A stretch of 64,000 nt of DNA from Bremerella sp. P1 (GTDB taxonomy: Bacteria; Planctomycetota; Planctomycetia; Pirellulales; Pirellulaceae): positions 5,047,814-5,111,813 of the forward strand of contig NZ_CP118164.1 in assembly GCF_028748185.1 (NCBI RefSeq), read 5' to 3'. This document shows, piece by piece, positions 62,001-64,000 of this stretch; the stretch's first letter is position 1, and each line of letters opens with the position of its first letter. The notes under the pieces are model-generated. The model ran no database searches. It was not told where the DNA came from and saw nothing but the letters and a program-made list of their open reading frames with translations. Made by a program: the position numbers and the translations under genes.

Positions 62001-62139
62001 CGAGCCGGCGGCAGCCGACCAGGTTGTCGGCGTGGGCATGACGCCGGTGCCGGAAGGCGTCGACCGTGCCGAGCTTGCCGCCTGGACCGGTGTTGCACGA
62101 ACGCTTCTCAACCTCCACGAAACGATCACTCGCTACTGA
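59098..62139 (+). CDS. PSD1/planctomycete cytochrome C (DUF1549-PSD1-DUF1553) protein, long form
   Basis: 1013 residues from ATG 59098, whose N-terminus MTRFLTAWCLLLLLTQALWAD is a signal peptide; the frame runs 60 codons further upstream but lacks one. Haem site Cys38-FA-Cys41-His42, DUF1549 (about 145-350, with CAECHDH at Cys321), a central beta-rich inserted PSD1 domain (about 430-590) and a coiled-coil piece (LLKETRDKLAKLRKEKEQLEKS), then DUF1553 (about 690-960, LAQWMTSKNNPLVARTFVNRVW, WRLDAEMVRDNALS). It is followed by the DUF1501 gene after 9 bases. It is divergent from the LacI regulator and may be controlled by it. Confidence 0.93.
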   Translation: MTRFLTAWCLLLLLTQALWADSPIQFNRDVRPILSDRCFACHGPDANSREADLRLDDRESAIQDLGGHRAIVEGNANESELIRRITASDEFEVMPPPEHGEPLNPQEVAVIRAWINQGAPYQKHWSFESLKRPEVPAGAAHPIDAFIRSKLERTELKPADQAEPRTLARRLAFDLTGLPPTGNMVDTFVDSPTDETYQAMVDQLLQSPHYGERMAIYWLDLVRYADSLGFHGDQTRSVSPYRDYVIRAFNENKPFDQFTVEQLAGDLLPEATLWQKVASTYNRLNRASGEGGVQPKEYLAKYSADRVRTTGAVWLGLTTGCAECHDHKFDPITAHDFYSFAAFFADIKEQGIVRSAVHVAQLPVPTPEQAEQLAQLSTQIQQSEEVFQQSTPELAAARSDWERKIQDHANRWQVVTPTEARSEGSAKLSVLEDNSVLASGKNPDKDVYVLTVDTKELSSEPGPIALRLELIPDKSLPQSGPGRAGNGNLVLHAVEMLVDGHPVKWDKAIASHTQTNHSPQYIVDGNKNGWAILPQTGKPLELILGGNVLDDHPEGEAAAHTYEIRLRQNHGTGHNLGRFRLSISRDADAVASLLNVSDEVRDLISISAEKRTPKQQTTIDAAFREQTPLLKETRDKLAKLRKEKEQLEKSIVTTLATTATDPRPIRVLPRGNWMDDSGEVVAPAVPHFLPPVEKQSDERLTRLDLAQWMTSKNNPLVARTFVNRVWMLFFGQGLARTVDDLGSQGQPPTHPELLDWLAVEFIESGWDVKHLVRLIVSSETYRQSSQVQAEARKSDPYNLLYARQSRWRLDAEMVRDNALSVSGLLNEEIGGPSAKPYQPAGYWAQLNFPKRTYQHDKGPEQYRRGVYTHWQRTFLHPSMLAFDAPAREECTAQRSRSNTPLQSLVLLNDPTFVEAARALATGTLAQESPEFADRLAWMIRKTLMRAPRPDELKLLKELYEADLARYRGEPAAADQVVGVGMTPVPEGVDRAELAAWTGVARTLLNLHETITRY

Positions 62140-62148
62140 GTTGAAAAT

Positions 62149-63561
62149 ATGAGCACTATCGATAACCTTCAGACGCGTCGCAGCTTTCTGCGACGTACCG
62201 CATTGGGAATCGGCCCCGCTGCATTGATGGCGATGTTGTCCGGCGAGTCTCGTGCCGAAGATCTGTCCCAAGGAGTGATCAATCCGCCCCATCATCCACC
62301 ACGAGTCAAACGAGTCGTTCACTTGTGCATGGCCGGCGGTCCTTCGCACCTGGAAACCTTCGACGAGAAGCCGACGCTGGGTGAGATGCATGGCAAGCCC
62401 ATGCCTGAATCGCTGACCAAGGGGCAGCAGATCGCCCAATTGCAGGGTAGGCCACTCAACTGTTTCGCGCCACAGTTCGAGTTCGCCAGCTATGGCGAAA
62501 GTGGCCAGCGGATCTGTTCGCAGTTTCCCAGCATAGGATCGGTCGCAGACGATCTTTGCATCATTCGTTCGATGTACACCGATCAAATCAATCACGATCC
62601 GGCGCATACTCTCTTCAATACGGGCTCTTCCCTGGCCGGACGACCTAGCATGGGCTCCTGGATGCTGTACGGCTTAGGTCAGGAATGCGATGACCTGCCA
62701 GGCTACGTCGTGTTGACGAGTGTGGGAAAAGGAGGCCAGGCTCAGCCAATCGCTGCCCGGCAGTGGCATAGCGGCTTTCTTCCTTCGCGATTCCAGGGAG
62801 TACAGTTTCAGTCGAGCGGTGCCCCGGTGTTGTACTTGAATCGTCCGGAAGGGGTCTCGCAAGATTCCCAGCAGCGCCTGGTCAATACGGTTAACCAATT
62901 GAATCAGGACTTCGACGCCCTGGTAGATGATCCTGAAATTGCCACGCGGATTCGCCAGTACGAAATGGCCTTCCGCATGCAGACCAGCGTACCAGGCCTG
63001 ATGGACTTCAGCACCGAAACGCAGCAGACCAAGGACGACTATGGTACCAGCGGCGGCGATGGCACCTTTGCGTCGAATTGCCTGCTGGCCCGGCGACTGT
63101 TGGAACGCGGCGTTCGTTTCGTCCAGGTATACCATCGCGCTTGGGACCACCACGGTAACATCAAACGCTCGATGGAAATTACGGCCAAAGAAGTCGACCA
63201 GGCAACGGCAGCGCTAATCAAAGATCTGAAGCAGCGCGGCCTGTACGACGATACCTTGATTGTGTGGGGAGGCGAATTCGGTCGTACACCAATGGCACAA
63301 GGTTCAGGACGCGATCATCATATCAAAGGCTTCTCAATGGTCCTCTCCGGCGGAGCCGTACGAAACGGTTTCTCCTTTGGCGGCACCGATGAATTTGGCT
63401 ACGCGGCAACGGAACATCCTGTCCACGTCCGCGACTTTCACGCCACACTCTTGCACCTGCTGGGAATCGACCACCACCGATTCTCGTATCGCTTCCAGGG
63501 CCTCGACTTCCGCCTGACCGGAGTCGAAGAAGCACACGTCTTGAAGGATGTGATCGCCTAG
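62149..63561 (+). CDS. DUF1501 protein (Tat-exported), second copy
   Basis: 470 residues. N-terminus MSTIDNLQTRRSFLRRTALG is a twin-arginine signal. Family motifs: HLCMAGGPSHLETFDEKP, LCIIRSMYTDQINHDPAH, YHRAWDHHGNIKRSM, VWGGEFGRTPMAQGSGRDHH, LHLLGIDHHRFSYRFQGLDFRLT. The 9-base spacing after the PSD1 stop shows co-transcription. It has the same family motifs as the 44537 DUF1501 protein but is clearly divergent, so the two cassettes are paralogues rather than recent duplicates. Confidence 0.93.
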   Translation: MSTIDNLQTRRSFLRRTALGIGPAALMAMLSGESRAEDLSQGVINPPHHPPRVKRVVHLCMAGGPSHLETFDEKPTLGEMHGKPMPESLTKGQQIAQLQGRPLNCFAPQFEFASYGESGQRICSQFPSIGSVADDLCIIRSMYTDQINHDPAHTLFNTGSSLAGRPSMGSWMLYGLGQECDDLPGYVVLTSVGKGGQAQPIAARQWHSGFLPSRFQGVQFQSSGAPVLYLNRPEGVSQDSQQRLVNTVNQLNQDFDALVDDPEIATRIRQYEMAFRMQTSVPGLMDFSTETQQTKDDYGTSGGDGTFASNCLLARRLLERGVRFVQVYHRAWDHHGNIKRSMEITAKEVDQATAALIKDLKQRGLYDDTLIVWGGEFGRTPMAQGSGRDHHIKGFSMVLSGGAVRNGFSFGGTDEFGYAATEHPVHVRDFHATLLHLLGIDHHRFSYRFQGLDFRLTGVEEAHVLKDVIA

Positions 63562-63650
63562 CCGGGACATAATTCGGTCAGAAGCGAGTCAACGAGGACG
63601 GTTTTCCGTGTCCTCGACGACCGAACTTGTCCCAATCGACTGGGACAAAA

Positions 63651-63703
63651 AATAAGGCTCGCCGTAAAGCCTTTTTAATAAAGACCTTACGGCGAGCCTT
63701 ATT
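63651..63703. terminator. Strong 17-bp hairpin after the second DUF1501 gene
   Basis: AATAAGGCTCGCCGTAA (63651-63667) pairs perfectly with TTACGGCGAGCCTTATT (63687-63703) around a 19-base loop. It is 90 bases past the DUF1501 stop. A second small hairpin (TTGTCCCA/TGGGACAA) lies just before it, followed by an A-run. Together these look like a terminator, possibly for both directions. Confidence 0.65.
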
Positions 63704-63855
63704 CCGAAAGCGGAGAGAACGGGATTCGTTAGAGCCGATCTCGCAAGTCGTTGTAGACACGTGACTTAGATAGAAGTCATTGCCTCTGCAAGGATTTAGG
63801 GCTTATCAGCTCTTATGGCATAGAATACCGTCCTCTCACCTCTTGCGACGTGTTT

Positions 63856-63870
63856 TGGCACACTGTGCCA
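63856..63870. promoter_or_regulatory. Perfect 15-bp palindrome, possible operator
   Basis: TGGCACACTGTGCCA is a perfect 7+1+7 inverted repeat, 76 bases before the ATG at 63947. Spacing does not fit a sigma-54 promoter. It may be a binding site for a dimeric regulator. Confidence 0.35.
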
Positions 63871-63946
63871 TTCACTCTGTACTGGACGACTACGGGAATC
63901 ATCCTGCCATAGGCGAGATGCAAGTAGCGTGAAGGGAAGGGTAGTC

Positions 63947-64000
63947 ATGGACATAATCTCTTGGGAGATCTCCATGATTTCTTTTTCCGGTGGAATTCCT
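63947..64000 (+). CDS. Possible 5' end of a gene cut by the window edge
   Basis: ATG 63947 is preceded by GAAGGGAAGGG at a good distance and stays open for 18 codons to the end (MDIISWEISMISFSGGIP). Too short to recognise. An in-frame ATG lies 9 codons in. It could be chance. Confidence 0.3.
   Translation, partial: MDIISWEISMISFSGGIP

Larger units (their letters stand above)
63562..63946. other. Intergenic region at the right end
   Basis: Contains the 17-bp hairpin, then about 240 bases with no credible gene except the possible start at 63947. A 60-codon minus-strand frame (63578-63760) runs through the hairpin and is rejected. Confidence 0.55.

Noticed and set aside
61510-62607. 365-codon minus-strand frame
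   Set aside because: Antisense across the PSD1-DUF1501 junction, where the plus strand has two well-defined families.
63856-63870. Sigma-54 promoter reading of TGGCAC
   Set aside because: The GC element expected ten bases after GG is not at the correct spacing.

Overview
The window looks like a chromosomal stretch from a planctomycete, most likely of the Pirellulaceae type. The main reason is the set of lineage-typical secreted families at 44.5-63.6 kb: PSD1/DUF1549-DUF1553 c-type cytochrome proteins, Tat-exported DUF1501 and DUF1552 partners, a DUF1587/1592/1588/1585 protein and a PVC-type haem-binding dehydrogenase. FHA-kinase regulation and weak or absent Shine-Dalgarno sites at many starts fit as well. 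I saw no rRNA, tRNA, CRISPR array, transposase or prophage.

1-10.6 kb: one giant leftward gene, cut by the window edge (at least 3545 codons), encodes a polyunsaturated-fatty-acid/polyketide-type megasynthase. Its order is KS, a Cys-less KS (chain-length-factor-like), AT, three almost identical ACPs, a C45/acyltransferase-like Ntn-hydrolase domain without its cysteine, two ketoreductases, and the start of a DH domain. Next come an MBL-fold hydrolase and an MMPL/RND exporter.

14.3-18.5 kb: a small leftward secreted protein, then an overlapping pair: an FHA/Ser-Thr kinase with five spaced R-x-T motifs, and an FHA/membrane/degenerate trypsin-like protein. 18.9-26.1 kb: a leftward run of extracytoplasmic proteins: PepSY membrane protein, ApbE-DUF2271 fusion carrying an SGAT flavinylation-like motif, DUF3386-Kelch-EF-hand protein, DUF4198 protein and a PQQ-like beta-propeller.

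26.5-31 kb: central sugar metabolism (class I aldolase, glucose-6-phosphate isomerase, 4-alpha-glucanotransferase). 31.3-35.7 kb: a rightward sugar-acid operon (GntP permease, IlvD/Edd-family [Fe-S] sugar-acid dehydratase, DHDPS-family aldolase). 35.9-44.5 kb: an isochorismatase-ThuA fusion, a GltS symporter, a cysteine-rich beta-barrel candidate, a possible leader/terminator, a two-gene envelope operon with a Pro/Ser/Thr tandem repeat, and a DUF1254/DUF1214 protein.

44.5-63.6 kb: four cassettes of planctomycete cytochrome/dehydrogenase proteins with their Tat partners, an FGE-like protein lacking one cysteine, and a LacI regulator. The regulator's own promoter contains a near-perfect palindrome. 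Because it lies between divergent units, the regulator probably controls the 1367-residue dehydrogenase and possibly the divergent PSD1-DUF1501 pair. The likely theme is sensing and oxidation of carbohydrate-derived substrates at the cell surface. Most domain assignments rest on motifs read by eye, not on database searches.
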